Positions 26,169 through 36,219 of a DNA stretch of 64,000 bases are shown here, piece after piece. The stretch comes from JBAZGG01 sp041653015 (GTDB lineage: Bacteria > Bacillota_I > Bacilli_A > RFN20 > CAG-826). Within the stretch, counting starts at the first letter, position 1, and every line of letters starts with the position of its first letter. The DNA lies in assembly GCA_041653015.1 (NCBI GenBank), contig JBAZGG010000005.1:1-64000 (forward strand). The letters are read 5' to 3'. Both the position numbers and the translations under genes were made by a program. The notes under the pieces are model-generated. The model made no database searches, was not told where the DNA came from, and saw nothing but the letters and a program-made list of their open reading frames with translations.

Positions 26169-28805
26169 ATGGCTTTAAAACATTCTTCTCGCAAAGCTGT
26201 TATCGCTTGCTCATCAGTCCTTATGACTGTTGGTGTAGTCTTATCTTTTGCGCTTAATCGAGTCAATTATCATTTATTCGATGCGATGGGTTCGACGACT
26301 TATTCTGTCACTTTTGATAAAGATAATGGCCAGTTGAGTGGCAACTATGTTACTGAAGTGACGAGCAATTCTAACGCCACGACAACTTTTGGCAACCATC
26401 TCGAAGTTGATTATTACCAATGTGGTTATTATCCATCGACCAAGACCGATATTTATGCTCAAATGAAAAAGGGCGTGGGATATTTCTATAACACCGATAC
26501 CACAGATGTTTCAAATGGGATTTATCCGCTGACTGCTATTTCGAGCATCACGATTAATTTCACAGGTGGCACGCCCACTATATATTATGGTTCATCTGAG
26601 AATCCAAGCACCAATAGCACAACACTGATAAGTGGTACTTCTATTGCTGTGTCAGGTGTCAATTTCTTTAAAGTGGCAGCCAATTCCTCAGGTGTTACTT
26701 ACATAACATCGATAATCGCACAATATGTCTGCTCTACGACCCCGGTGTTAAATAGCGTTACCATATCTGATAGTGTTGAGCGTTATCAATTGGGTTCAAC
26801 CTACAATGATGTCAATGGTCTATCTGTCGTAGCGAATTATAACACTGGTAATCAAACTATTACCTCGGGATATATCATCTCTGGAACCGGTTTTGATCCC
26901 AGCAGCGCTTTTATAGCTACTGGTGAGTTCTCTGTTCAAGTAACCTATGAAGGCACAACATCTAATTCTTTGGCGGTTACTGTCTATGATCCAAGCGTTC
27001 CGACGGCACCAAATTCAATAGCTCTTAACAAAACGACGCTCTCACTTTCATCTGGTGCCACATCGGCGCTCACATATACATTATCTCCATCCTATAGCAC
27101 AACTACTGTTACATGGTCATCTTCATCGCAGAGTGTTGCTACCGTATCGGACAATGGTTTAGTGACGGCTAAAGCGGATGGAACATCTGATATCGTAGCA
27201 ACGACAGCAAACGGAAAGAGTGCAACCTGCTCTGTTACCGTATCTTCTCATTACGCTACCTCAATAACTTTAAATAAGCATACTGAAGTGAAAATTAATA
27301 CGACCGGAAGCACAACTTTGACTTATACGATTCTCCCAACAATCGCCGCATCGACGACAATAGTTACCTGGAGTTCATCAAACACTAGCATTGCGACTGT
27401 TTCTGATGGAACGGTTACTGGTGTCAGCGGTGGATCGGTGCAAATAACTGCTCGAACCAATAATGGATTGATTGCAACATGTGATGTATGCGTCTACAAG
27501 AGTTCTTTGACGAGCGGATATTCAATCACGACATCTGGTGTTGATTCAACGACATATACAGCATCGACGATTATGGAGGCTTCCGCTTATGTTTCTTTGG
27601 CGGTGATTCGCCACCATACGAAAGTAACCGTTTTATTCGCTTTTAATAACACGATGAGCAGCAGCGATTTCGTCACATATATGATGGAAGTTGATTCCAG
27701 CTCAACGATCGTCGCTTCGACATATGCGACAGGCAGTAATAAAACTAATGTTTTTTCTATTTCTTATCTCTCATCTTGCGCTACTATTCATTCTTCTGAA
27801 TCCGAAACATATCCAGACTTGCTAGATGCCAATAATATTCTTCGCCAAAGAACAATGACACACCGCGATGCTAGTTATAATTCCTTTCCGATAGATCAGG
27901 AGAATAACGGAACTCTGAGCATATATAACTCCGAAGAGTTGTGGTGGGCATTAAATCATGGTTACAAGCCATCTTTTCCCACAACTAACAGCAAAGCCGA
28001 GGCGTTCTATCTAGAATGCAAAGATATTTTGCGAAACATTCTAAACGATGATATGAGTGACTTCATGAAAGTGATGACTATTTATCGATTTATTGAAGAT
28101 AATAGTTGGTATGACTACGCCTCACTAGATTATTCTGGTAATTGGACTAATAACACTGCATATTATCTCGAAGGATTTTTACAACATCGAACATGTGTTT
28201 GCGATGGTTATTCAAAAGTGATGGCACTCCTTTGCGGTATTGAAAATCTCGAAGTGGTGAGAGGCTACGGTTATGATACTAATGGTGGTCACGCTTGGAA
28301 TTATGCCAAGATCAATGGAACATGGTATCTCGTTTGCCCGACATGGGGTCAAGCTGATTTATCCTCTTCAGCTACAGGCAATATATTTGGCACCGCAACA
28401 TCATATATCGATTATGGTGCTTTCATGACAAAATCATCTTATTTCACCGATAATTCAGACTATAATTTCGTGCAAAAAATATGGCAAGAGGCTATTAATG
28501 GTGCTACTTCCGTCTATTCAAATATCATGATACAAGACACTTTTACATATAATTCGACATCATATGATTTCTATATCGATAGCGCCGCTAATTTGACTTC
28601 TGTCTTTGCTGCATTATCGACAAATGGAATTATTGGCAACGACATGTATGTGACTCTCCAAGATTCAAGCAGTTATGTGACGACCAACACAGTGTCTAGC
28701 GCTTTATCAGCAGCAGGCATTTCATATTCGACACTTGGCATTATCACCAGCACTTCCGGTTGTAGTGGTAGCAACACTTACAAAACCGTATTGATTAATG
28801 TTTAA
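26169..28805 (+). CDS. Secreted Ig-like (Big) repeat protein with transglutaminase-like domain
   Basis: 878 aa. A signal-anchor lies at about 9-32. Residues about 35-215 are unassigned and beta-rich. One Big_3-like unit follows (about 220-285), then two Big_2 units (about 286-362 and 366-442), each with T(V/I)TWSSS...ATVSD. The C-terminal part has a transglutaminase-like core: CVCDGYS (Cys678), GGHAWN (His about 709) and WYLVCPTW, where the usual catalytic Asp of the D-x-TW block is Cys. It may act in cell-wall or matrix crosslinking or hydrolysis. AAGGAGA precedes the ATG; an upstream TTG start is less likely. Confidence 0.75.
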   Translation: MALKHSSRKAVIACSSVLMTVGVVLSFALNRVNYHLFDAMGSTTYSVTFDKDNGQLSGNYVTEVTSNSNATTTFGNHLEVDYYQCGYYPSTKTDIYAQMKKGVGYFYNTDTTDVSNGIYPLTAISSITINFTGGTPTIYYGSSENPSTNSTTLISGTSIAVSGVNFFKVAANSSGVTYITSIIAQYVCSTTPVLNSVTISDSVERYQLGSTYNDVNGLSVVANYNTGNQTITSGYIISGTGFDPSSAFIATGEFSVQVTYEGTTSNSLAVTVYDPSVPTAPNSIALNKTTLSLSSGATSALTYTLSPSYSTTTVTWSSSSQSVATVSDNGLVTAKADGTSDIVATTANGKSATCSVTVSSHYATSITLNKHTEVKINTTGSTTLTYTILPTIAASTTIVTWSSSNTSIATVSDGTVTGVSGGSVQITARTNNGLIATCDVCVYKSSLTSGYSITTSGVDSTTYTASTIMEASAYVSLAVIRHHTKVTVLFAFNNTMSSSDFVTYMMEVDSSSTIVASTYATGSNKTNVFSISYLSSCATIHSSESETYPDLLDANNILRQRTMTHRDASYNSFPIDQENNGTLSIYNSEELWWALNHGYKPSFPTTNSKAEAFYLECKDILRNILNDDMSDFMKVMTIYRFIEDNSWYDYASLDYSGNWTNNTAYYLEGFLQHRTCVCDGYSKVMALLCGIENLEVVRGYGYDTNGGHAWNYAKINGTWYLVCPTWGQADLSSSATGNIFGTATSYIDYGAFMTKSSYFTDNSDYNFVQKIWQEAINGATSVYSNIMIQDTFTYNSTSYDFYIDSAANLTSVFAALSTNGIIGNDMYVTLQDSSSYVTTNTVSSALSAAGISYSTLGIITSTSGCSGSNTYKTVLINV

Positions 28806-28842
28806 AATTGTTTGCACTTAAAAAAGCTAATTGATTTTGTTT

Positions 28843-29355
28843 TTAGAAACTCTTGTCGACTGAATGAGCAATTTTATATGCGCCGATATCAGAGATGAGA
28901 GAAGAAACAAAACCGACGAGAAGTAAAACTGGAACGCTTAATGCCCAGCTCATTAGACATTCTTCAATCGTCATATTGTGCAATATCAAATAATTAAGAA
29001 TCGTCAATGAAGGCGAAATGATAGCAAAATAGATCATAGTCACGATTAAAGTGGATAGCAATCTATATTTCATGTTCCCAGTATAGGTGTCATTTTTGAC
29101 GCCAAATAATCCAGTAAACCATCTGCCGATCGCCGTTAATGGTACGAATAGACCGATGCACATAGCAAGCACGAAGGCGACGGCGAAGTTTAATCCAATA
29201 TTCATCCAATTAATCTGATCAAGATAGAGCGAAATAACATTTCCCCCATCTTCAAATTTCATGGCAGATGCGATAGCGCTAGTCAAACACAAAAAGAAGC
29301 ACACGGGGATGTTACATATAATGTTATAGATGACTAAACTCCAATGTATTTTCAC
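28843..29355 (-). CDS. Four-helix membrane protein, unknown
   Basis: 170 aa with four predicted membrane segments, possibly two related hairpins (about 10-32, 52-78, 98-122, 135-158). The layout recalls DUF2798-type proteins, but I am not sure. The start is a GTG preceded by TATAAT at eight bases and TTGAAA 17 bp further, with no ribosome site, so the mRNA should be leaderless. Confidence 0.65.
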   Translation of the reverse strand: MKIHWSLVIYNIICNIPVCFFLCLTSAIASAMKFEDGGNVISLYLDQINWMNIGLNFAVAFVLAMCIGLFVPLTAIGRWFTGLFGVKNDTYTGNMKYRLLSTLIVTMIYFAIISPSLTILNYLILHNMTIEECLMSWALSVPVLLLVGFVSSLISDIGAYKIAHSVDKSF

Positions 29356-29363
29356 AAGTGAGA

Positions 29364-29392
29364 ATTATATCGGTAAGTCAGTTATTTTTCAA
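29364..29392 (-). promoter_or_regulatory. Complete promoter abutting a GTG start
   Basis: On the minus strand TTGAAA (29392-29387), 17-bp spacer, TATAAT (29369-29364), eight bases, then GTG at 29355. This is the clearest leaderless promoter in the window. Confidence 0.7.
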
Positions 29393-29507
29393 TATAAAAA
29401 TAATGTGAGGGTTTCATTATTGCTCATCATCGAGATTCAATTGATATGAGCAAAAACAAAAATAAACAGAATACCGCCGTCAAAGCTTTTAAGTTATAAT
29501 TGTGAGT

Positions 29508-30176
29508 ATGAATCACAAAGAAATTGCGAAAGCCGCTCAGAATCGCTATCGAATTCTTTCGAAAATTTTTGAAAAGCATTATCGGAAACGAGAATTTAGC
29601 AGACTTAAGAACCGCGATTTTTCTATTATTTGTTCAAATTGTGTCGCTGGCTTATTTTATCATTCGTATAATCTGCCTTTTTTAACCCCAACGATCAATG
29701 TCGATTTTAACGGAGAAGGTTTTTTACTATTCGCTTGCCATTTAAAAGAGTATCTGGATATGGAATTATTAGATAATGGTCGAGACGTCAACGGTTACAT
29801 CGTTGCCAAGTTAGGAGAGTACACGCTGACATTTCCTCACAATTCGACTTTTGAAGAAGCAAAAGATGAATGGAATCGTCGCAAGAATCGCATTAATCAT
29901 GATAATATCGTCATTATGTGGAACGCTAAGGATAAACACGTGAGCAAAGAGTTAATCGCTCTTTTTGATCAGATAGGGTATCGCAAATTCTTTTTCACGA
30001 TTGATGAAGACTTAAAAAATCACCCTCAAGCGATATTTTTAAAGGAATATTCTGATTTGGAGTCCTTACCACTGCTCACTTATCGCATCAATAATCGAGG
30101 GGAACGACTGTACGAGAAACATTTTGACTGGATTGGCTTTTTAAATGGCGCTTCTTTTGAAGAGTCTAAAAAATAA
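29508..30176 (+). CDS. DUF1919 family protein
   Basis: 222 aa. The order NRDFSIICSNCVAG, LPFLTPTINVDF, LLFACHLKEYLDMEL, EAKDEWNRRKNRIN and IVIMWN matches DUF1919 proteins, often found in capsule and exopolysaccharide clusters and suspected to be glycan-modifying transferases. The ATG lies seven bases after TATAAT (29495-29500), with no ribosome site. The stop is two bases from the stop of a convergent methyltransferase gene with no room for a terminator. Confidence 0.8.
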   Translation: MNHKEIAKAAQNRYRILSKIFEKHYRKREFSRLKNRDFSIICSNCVAGLFYHSYNLPFLTPTINVDFNGEGFLLFACHLKEYLDMELLDNGRDVNGYIVAKLGEYTLTFPHNSTFEEAKDEWNRRKNRINHDNIVIMWNAKDKHVSKELIALFDQIGYRKFFFTIDEDLKNHPQAIFLKEYSDLESLPLLTYRINNRGERLYEKHFDWIGFLNGASFEESKK

Positions 30177-30178
30177 AA

Positions 30179-31285
30179 TTAATAATTCAGATTTTTGGCT
30201 ATGTTTTTAAGAGATTCATCGCTCAAAAGATTTTTTAAATCATTCGCATCTTTGATAGAGTAATCTTTCAAATAAAAATATAACTTGTTGATAATAATGT
30301 CATTTTCATTTTTAGCTTTCAGATAGTCGTTTTCTTTAAACCCATTAATCTGTTCTTCAAAGACGCTGAGAACTTGGCGTCTAAACATCGATAACAACGA
30401 TGTTTCAATCCAATACAGAAATTTTGTTGTATTCTTTCCTTGCTCATATTTCTTTAACTTCAAATACATCGCAATTCCATCTCCGACATTATGCCAAATA
30501 TCTGCAAACACGTAATCATATTCACCATCTTTAATCTTGGCAGCCCATTCAAATGCATCCTCATTGATGATGCTGATTTTATTTCGATAAGTGAATTTAT
30601 TAAAAATTTGTTTTTTAAACAATGCGATGATGTCAGAATCATTTTCAATAATTGTTATCGCGTCAACATCATTTTTTATTGATGCCATATAGGCGAAATA
30701 TCCTAACCCAAGTCCATAGATTAGAACGTTGCCCCTTACTTTTTCAAGAGCCATTTTCATGGTATTAATCTCATGAGGAATAACGCTCATCCATATTGTG
30801 TCATCTTCTAGTAGGGCGGGATAGGACACTTGACTAGGATAAAAACCAAGCGGTGTTTTTTCAATATAATAGTCCTCGCTATCAACGACTATTTCGTCAT
30901 AGACAAAACCCTCATATGGCAAATATGAGAGATTTGTTAATCGGCGATTCTTCATCTCGGCATTGGATAATCGTATATTTCGATAATATGGATTTGATTG
31001 GAAATCTTTTTTATATAATTCTTTAATATCAGAAATTTTATTCCAATCTTTCATCTTCGAAAAAGATAAGTCATTTTCATCAATGCTCATTTCATCGACA
31101 AAAGATTGATAAAATGCTGATTCAATGCTTCGATCAAAATATCTCTCGATGGAATCGGTAGATATAGCATCTCGACGATGAGTCAAATACTCAATATAGA
31201 GTTCAGCTGCTGACATATTGCTCTCTTTAGCTTCAAGATACTTTTTTGCGATATTGAACGATTTTTCATCAAGTGAAATTTTCAT
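30179..31285 (-). CDS. Class I SAM-dependent methyltransferase-like protein
   Basis: 368 aa. The second half holds a Rossmann core like that of spermidine-synthase and methyltransferase folds: NVLIYGLGLGYFAYMAS (about 195), ITIIENDSDII (acidic residue after strand 2) and DYVFADIW (about 260). The first 170 residues are unassigned and acidic. A substrate cannot be inferred. The inner ATG is preferred because TATAAT lies exactly seven bases before it and the outer ATG lies inside that hexamer. Confidence 0.65.
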   Translation of the reverse strand: MKISLDEKSFNIAKKYLEAKESNMSAAELYIEYLTHRRDAISTDSIERYFDRSIESAFYQSFVDEMSIDENDLSFSKMKDWNKISDIKELYKKDFQSNPYYRNIRLSNAEMKNRRLTNLSYLPYEGFVYDEIVVDSEDYYIEKTPLGFYPSQVSYPALLEDDTIWMSVIPHEINTMKMALEKVRGNVLIYGLGLGYFAYMASIKNDVDAITIIENDSDIIALFKKQIFNKFTYRNKISIINEDAFEWAAKIKDGEYDYVFADIWHNVGDGIAMYLKLKKYEQGKNTTKFLYWIETSLLSMFRRQVLSVFEEQINGFKENDYLKAKNENDIIINKLYFYLKDYSIKDANDLKNLLSDESLKNIAKNLNY

Positions 31286-31342
31286 CGTTAACATTATATC
31301 AAATTAATAAAACATGATTTAAATATAAATATTGTCTTTCGC

Positions 31343-31371
31343 TTACAAAATAAAGAAATTTCGAGTATAAT
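31343..31371 (+). promoter_or_regulatory. Promoter of the CarD gene
   Basis: TTACAA (31343-31348), 17-bp spacer, TATAAT (31366-31371), leaving a leader of about 6-7 nt. Confidence 0.7.
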
Positions 31372-31384
31372 AATAAAACAATCT

Positions 31385-31915
31385 ATGAAAAGCATGCCAA
31401 AGCAAGAATCTACAAAGTTCAAAGTTGGAGACTACGTCGTTCATAAAAATGAAGGCGTTTGCGTCATCACATCTGTTGAGAATAAGGATTTTGGCGCAGG
31501 CATACACGAATACTATCTCATGCATCCATTTTTTAAAAATGTTCGAACATCATCAACAATTATGATCCCTGTTGAGAATTGCACTCAAATTCGTAAACAC
31601 ATTTCAAGAGCTGATGCTGAGAAGTTAATTCGTGAATTGTCCAAAACAGAAGATGTGTGGATTAGCGAAAGTAAAAAACGCAAAGAAAATTTCGCGAAAA
31701 TAATTAATACTGGTGACTTGCATAGTCTATGTGGATTAATCAGGACGATTCATTTCAAAAAGAATGAATACGCCGATCTTAAGAAATCTATACCGCTAAC
31801 CGATTCCGCTACCGCTGCGCTCGCTGAACGTCTCGCTTTTGAAGAATTAGCTATCGCCTTGGGTATCAAGCCTGAAAATGTTGGCGACTATATTTCCTCA
31901 AAACTTGGTGAATAA
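31385..31915 (+). CDS. CarD/CdnL-family RNA polymerase regulator
   Basis: 176 aa. The N-terminal RNAP-interaction domain FKVGDYVVHKNEGVCVI (about 10-26) and helical C-terminal DNA-binding region SRADAEKLIRELSKTEDVW (about 78-97) are typical. CarD stabilises the RNA polymerase open complex and controls rRNA and growth genes. No ribosome site; a very short leader. Nine bases after its stop a thioesterase gene starts. Confidence 0.88.
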   Translation: MKSMPKQESTKFKVGDYVVHKNEGVCVITSVENKDFGAGIHEYYLMHPFFKNVRTSSTIMIPVENCTQIRKHISRADAEKLIRELSKTEDVWISESKKRKENFAKIINTGDLHSLCGLIRTIHFKKNEYADLKKSIPLTDSATAALAERLAFEELAIALGIKPENVGDYISSKLGE

Positions 31916-31923
31916 TACTATAA

Positions 31924-32670
31924 ATGGCGAATTATTTCGAAAAAGAATATACCGTATCACAGAATCATTTAAATGAGTACGATGATTTTTCTGTTTGTGG
32001 AATCTTAGATTTTTTTCAAGACATAGCCGGAAGGCACGCTCGTGAACTCAGTCTCGGATTTCATGACATAAATGCTAAAGGTGTTAATTGGATTTTAGCT
32101 CGAACTCGTTTCGAAATAGTTTCGAAATGGAGATATTTAAGCGATATTCACATGAAAACGTGGCCTCATAGACCGGATCGATTCGATATTGAAAGAGATT
32201 ATCAGATGATATCCGAAAATGGCGATATTTTGGTCAAAGCATCGTCGATCTGGGTTTTGATTGACAACAAGAAAAAAACTTTAGCGCCAACATCTTTAAT
32301 ATTTGACAGTTCTTGCTCGTATTTTGAAGAATTTAACTTCCCAAACAAGCTGAAGTCGTTAAAATTTGAAGAGAATATTTTGAAGGATAAATACACATTC
32401 GTAGTTTCAAAGAGCATGCTCGATCATAATCATCACATGAACAATTCGCGATATGGTGAAGTTTTTGAAAACGCAATCAATCTCGATTCTTTTGAAAAGA
32501 TCATCTATTTTGAAATCAACTATGTGAAAGAATCAAAACTGAACGAAATCGTTGACTTTAAATATTTTCGAAATGATGAAGAAGTCATTGGCGCATTTTA
32601 TTGCTGCGGTGAGTTGCGCGCAAAAGTGAAAGCAACTCTTAAATATTGTGGTTCTGGATGTGCTTTATGA
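31924..32670 (+). CDS. Acyl-ACP thioesterase
   Basis: 248 aa, double hot-dog fold of the acyl-ACP thioesterase family. Visible are SQNHLNEYDDFSVCGILDFFQ (start of the first hot-dog), GVNWILARTRFEI and the second-half catalytic block DHNHHMNNSRYGE (about 166). It should release free fatty acids from acyl-ACP, setting chain length or feeding the acyl-CoA/AMP ligase at 34.6 kb. It probably shares the carD transcript. No clear ribosome site. Confidence 0.87.
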   Translation: MANYFEKEYTVSQNHLNEYDDFSVCGILDFFQDIAGRHARELSLGFHDINAKGVNWILARTRFEIVSKWRYLSDIHMKTWPHRPDRFDIERDYQMISENGDILVKASSIWVLIDNKKKTLAPTSLIFDSSCSYFEEFNFPNKLKSLKFEENILKDKYTFVVSKSMLDHNHHMNNSRYGEVFENAINLDSFEKIIYFEINYVKESKLNEIVDFKYFRNDEEVIGAFYCCGELRAKVKATLKYCGSGCAL

Positions 32671-33086
32671 AAAAAGATAGACTTTTACAAACGTTTGTCT
32701 TCATCATCAGCATCTTGCTATTTTTGTGGGCCCTATACTGCGGGTTTTATTATATTATTCAGTACATTGAGCACTCTATTTCTTTGTCGTCTTTTGCTGA
32801 AGTGATGGATACAATTGTTGACTGGATAATAATTGCTGCAGAGATAGTCGCTTCCATTATTGGAATCATTCAGTATTTTAAAATCGCCGATAGTTTAATA
32901 GACGAAATAGTCACTATGAGCATCATACTCATCATCTCTTTTTGCATTTCTCTCGTGCTATCAATTGTTTCGGGCGAATTTAATAGTGGTCGCTCGATCA
33001 GCGAAATTGTCGAAAGTATCATGGGCTTTTCCCTTCAAGCGTCATATTTTGCCAGCAGTTTATTGTTAAACCGATTTGTTCAATAG
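32667..33086 (+). CDS. Small four-helix membrane protein
   Basis: 139 aa with four hydrophobic segments and no recognised family. It starts in the thioesterase stop (ATGA), so translation is coupled. It has the same size and layout as the next gene product, and the two may be distant paralogues. Confidence 0.65.
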   Translation: MKKDRLLQTFVFIISILLFLWALYCGFYYIIQYIEHSISLSSFAEVMDTIVDWIIIAAEIVASIIGIIQYFKIADSLIDEIVTMSIILIISFCISLVLSIVSGEFNSGRSISEIVESIMGFSLQASYFASSLLLNRFVQ

Positions 33087-33164
33087 AAGAGTTTTTTAAA
33101 CTCTCTTGATATCAAATCGTTTTGTCGATATACTTGATTTCACAACCATTGCTGGAGGCGTATT

Positions 33165-33593
33165 ATGAAATTTTTTGGAAAAATTTTGATGCTCATTACA
33201 GGCATTATTCTGCTTTGTTGGGGTATTGCTGATGTAACGATTGCTATTATACATCTAGCTTCTTTCGATTGGGTAAATGTCTCAAGCGATATTATAGGTT
33301 TGGTCTCGCTCATCCTTTCAGTTGTTGCTACAGCCTTTTTTATCGTCGCTGGTGTTACAGCGATTTTTTCCTTTTTTATCGCTACTCCAACGAGAATTCG
33401 GAAATTGAATGTCTACGCTAATCTTTTATTCGTTGTCTCTTTGGTGATATTCGTTATTAACTGTGTTTTTCTTGTCATTGATATCGTCGCTAACAAAATC
33501 TCAGTGTTCGCCATCTGCGAATTATCTTTGAACTTGATTTTGCCTATCGTTTTCTTGGTTGGAGCGCGTTCGCTTAGAAAATCAATTCGTTGA
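33165..33593 (+). CDS. Small four-helix membrane protein
   Basis: 142 aa, four membrane segments with short loops and a basic C-terminal tail (RSLRKSIR). Family not recognised. CTGGAGG precedes the ATG. It resembles its upstream neighbour in size and topology. Confidence 0.65.
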   Translation: MKFFGKILMLITGIILLCWGIADVTIAIIHLASFDWVNVSSDIIGLVSLILSVVATAFFIVAGVTAIFSFFIATPTRIRKLNVYANLLFVVSLVIFVINCVFLVIDIVANKISVFAICELSLNLILPIVFLVGARSLRKSIR

Positions 33594-33694
33594 GTTGATT
33601 TGACAACATTTAACTCGATACATATCTACGCGCATGTTTGATTTAATATGTGAAAGTTTCTTTATAAGAAGATATCGTGATATATTTATAACAA

Positions 33695-34579
33695 ATGAAT
33701 AAAGATGCTCTTTCAATAAAATCCAATAAGTCGATTTCAGCAAAATTACCACGCATCTGGGAAATTGATTTTTTGCGCGGTTTTTTAATTCTGTTGATGG
33801 TGATCGATCATTTTATCTACGATTGGGCATACGTCGTCCCTAATTTTTTTGGATTTCTTGGAGTCCGACCATCTTGGGTCTTATCTTTATGCCATGATGC
33901 GCAAATCTATTGGAATGACCCATACAGAATCGCGGCTCGATATGCGATTTTATGCCTGTTTTTTTTGATAAGTGGCATCAGCTGTTTTTTCTCCAAAAAC
34001 AACCTGAAACGTGGATTGATTGTTCTTGGTGTCGGGAGCCTTATTGCCATCTTATCATTTATTTTTTCTCTTGTTGATCAAGATCCAACGGATATCATGT
34101 TTTTTGGTGCTATTTCTTGTTTCGGCTTTTCGATATTGGGATATTTTTTCTTTTCCTGGCTCATTAAAAAGATTTTCCGCGATGACCGCTATTGGAAATG
34201 GTTTGCCCTCGGACTAGGACTCGCTATTGTTTTTATTGGATTTTGTATCGGTGGAATCGGGTATTGTCCTGATGTGGCGAACCTCTCGTGGGATAATTGG
34301 TATTTAATCATTCTCGGAGTTAGAAAATATGGAGCGGATTGTCTAGGCCTTTTTCCTATGATGGGTTTTATGTTCTTGGGTGGTTTTTTAGGTGAATTGC
34401 TATATTCTCAGAAAATGCGTGAGAGACGAGTTAGATTCGATAAGAGAGCGAATGCAATTACCTTTCCCATCAGTTTCATCGGGCGACACTCTATGTGGGT
34501 TTATTTGCTGCATCAAATTATTCTAATCGCCATTATCGGTGCCATTTTGCTCAGCAATGGCTTCTATCTACGCTTTTAA
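33695..34579 (+). CDS. Heparan-alpha-glucosaminide N-acetyltransferase-like membrane protein (DUF1624)
   Basis: 294 aa with about seven membrane segments. The opening RIWEIDFLRGFLILLMVIDHF has the R-x-x-x-x-D-x-x-R-G and VIDHF (catalytic-type His) signature of the HGSNAT/DUF1624 family, which acetylates sugars across the membrane. The acceptor is unknown. There is no ribosome site; TATATT lies eight bases upstream. Its stop overlaps a possible start of the next gene. Confidence 0.82.
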   Translation: MNKDALSIKSNKSISAKLPRIWEIDFLRGFLILLMVIDHFIYDWAYVVPNFFGFLGVRPSWVLSLCHDAQIYWNDPYRIAARYAILCLFFLISGISCFFSKNNLKRGLIVLGVGSLIAILSFIFSLVDQDPTDIMFFGAISCFGFSILGYFFFSWLIKKIFRDDRYWKWFALGLGLAIVFIGFCIGGIGYCPDVANLSWDNWYLIILGVRKYGADCLGLFPMMGFMFLGGFLGELLYSQKMRERRVRFDKRANAITFPISFIGRHSMWVYLLHQIILIAIIGAILLSNGFYLRF

Positions 34580-34593
34580 TGAGGCAGATCTTT

Positions 34594-36207
34594 ATGGAAA
34601 TGATGAATAAACACCAGACGATGTACCAAGCGGTTGAAGAATCTTCATCCAAATTTTCGAACAATGATGCTTTGTGGTATTTGAATAAAACATATAGCTA
34701 TGCTCATCTGATAAACAAAATTCATTCCTGTGCAAACAAACTGGTTGAGCTGGGTTATAAAAAAGATGATGTGATCACTATTTGCCTGCCAAATATTCCA
34801 ATCGCTATCTATCTTTTTTACGCGATTAATCAAATCGGTGCGATTGCCAATCTTGTGCATCCTTTGATGAAAAGTGCCCAGCTCTTGGGAATAATGAAAA
34901 AAACGAATAGTAAATTGTTATTCTGCCTCGATACTTCATATGATGAATTTGCTTCTTTCGAACACGATGACATAACTGTCATCCCATGCTCTCCAGTCCT
35001 CGAATCATCACTTGTCTTCAAACTTGGATATCGGATTCAAAATCGCAAAAAATTGAATAGATACGGTCTGATTGAACATTCATCAAAAGATAAAGATTTT
35101 TTGCGTTCAAAACCACTTCTTACAAGCGAGCGAGATTATTTGAAAGATTCTGTTTATTTGCACAGCGGAGGAACGACTGGCGAGCCTAAAACAATCGCTT
35201 TGTCGTCTTTTGCAATTAACGCCTTAGCCGCACAAGGCGCCGATATTATGGGCATTGTTGATGCAACGATTCACCATATGCTGGCTGTCTTGCCAATGTT
35301 TCATGGTTTTGGTCTATGCATGGGAATTCATGCCTTAATATGCCATGGAGGGTGCGACATGTTAATGCCCAAATTCGATGTTGAGCAAACGATTGAGCAC
35401 ATCGAGAAGAATCGCTTAAGTTTTCTCATCGGAATCCCAGTTCTCTATGAATCTCTATTGCAGAATCCTCATTTTTGTGGCAACAAATTGAAGCATTTAC
35501 ATATCGCTTTCGTCGGTGGAGATTTCGTTTCCAAATCATTGCTTGATAGATTTAATAATCGCATGATAGAAGCGGGCTCAAAGTGCCGTTTATACGAGGG
35601 ATATGGGCTCACTGAAACGGTCACTGTATCTCACGTCAATATTGAAGCGATGCACAGAGAGAAAAGCGTCGGTAAAGCTTTGAGCAACATCAAAACAAAA
35701 ATCATTGATTTAGAGACTGGCATAGATCTTCCACGAAATCGAGAAGGAGAGATATGCATTTCTGGCGAAACGTTGATGAATGGTTATCGTTTTGAAAAAG
35801 AGATGAGCGATCCATTCATTGTCGATTCCGATGGTGTAAAGTGGATTAAAACTGGCGATTTAGGAATGCTTGATGAAGACGATTATTTATACTTTAAGCA
35901 GAGATTGAAAAGATTGGTGAAAGTTAATGGCATCAACGTTTTTCCTAGCGAGATTGAAAATGCTGTGTGCTCATTAAAAGAAGTGTATGAATGCGCAGCG
36001 ATAGGCGTTGCGGATTCGAAGCGCGGAAATATGATTAAATTATTCGTTGTTCTCGACAAGCATCTCGAACTTATAAATATCGATGATAGAATAAATGGCA
36101 TTATCAAAGATAAATGTGGAGTGTACGCTTTGCCTAAAGAAATTGTTTACATGGCAAAGCTGCCAAAGACATTGCTCGGTAAAATCGACGTTAAGAACTT
36201 GAATTGA
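34594..36207 (+). CDS. AMP-forming acyl-CoA/acyl-ACP synthetase-like ligase
   Basis: About 537 aa. ATP-binding motif A3 YLHSGGTTGEPKTIALS (about 181), A5 YEGYGLTETV (about 335), A7 KTGDLG (about 418) and A10 region PKTLLGKID at the C-terminus are all present, so the enzyme should adenylate a carboxylic acid and pass it to CoA or ACP. A fatty-acid substrate is suggested by the nearby thioesterase, but not shown. The start is one of four nearby ATGs; I chose the one nine bases after GAGG. Confidence 0.83.
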   Translation: MEMMNKHQTMYQAVEESSSKFSNNDALWYLNKTYSYAHLINKIHSCANKLVELGYKKDDVITICLPNIPIAIYLFYAINQIGAIANLVHPLMKSAQLLGIMKKTNSKLLFCLDTSYDEFASFEHDDITVIPCSPVLESSLVFKLGYRIQNRKKLNRYGLIEHSSKDKDFLRSKPLLTSERDYLKDSVYLHSGGTTGEPKTIALSSFAINALAAQGADIMGIVDATIHHMLAVLPMFHGFGLCMGIHALICHGGCDMLMPKFDVEQTIEHIEKNRLSFLIGIPVLYESLLQNPHFCGNKLKHLHIAFVGGDFVSKSLLDRFNNRMIEAGSKCRLYEGYGLTETVTVSHVNIEAMHREKSVGKALSNIKTKIIDLETGIDLPRNREGEICISGETLMNGYRFEKEMSDPFIVDSDGVKWIKTGDLGMLDEDDYLYFKQRLKRLVKVNGINVFPSEIENAVCSLKEVYECAAIGVADSKRGNMIKLFVVLDKHLELINIDDRINGIIKDKCGVYALPKEIVYMAKLPKTLLGKIDVKNLN

Positions 36208-36219
36208 TAAAGGTGAATT

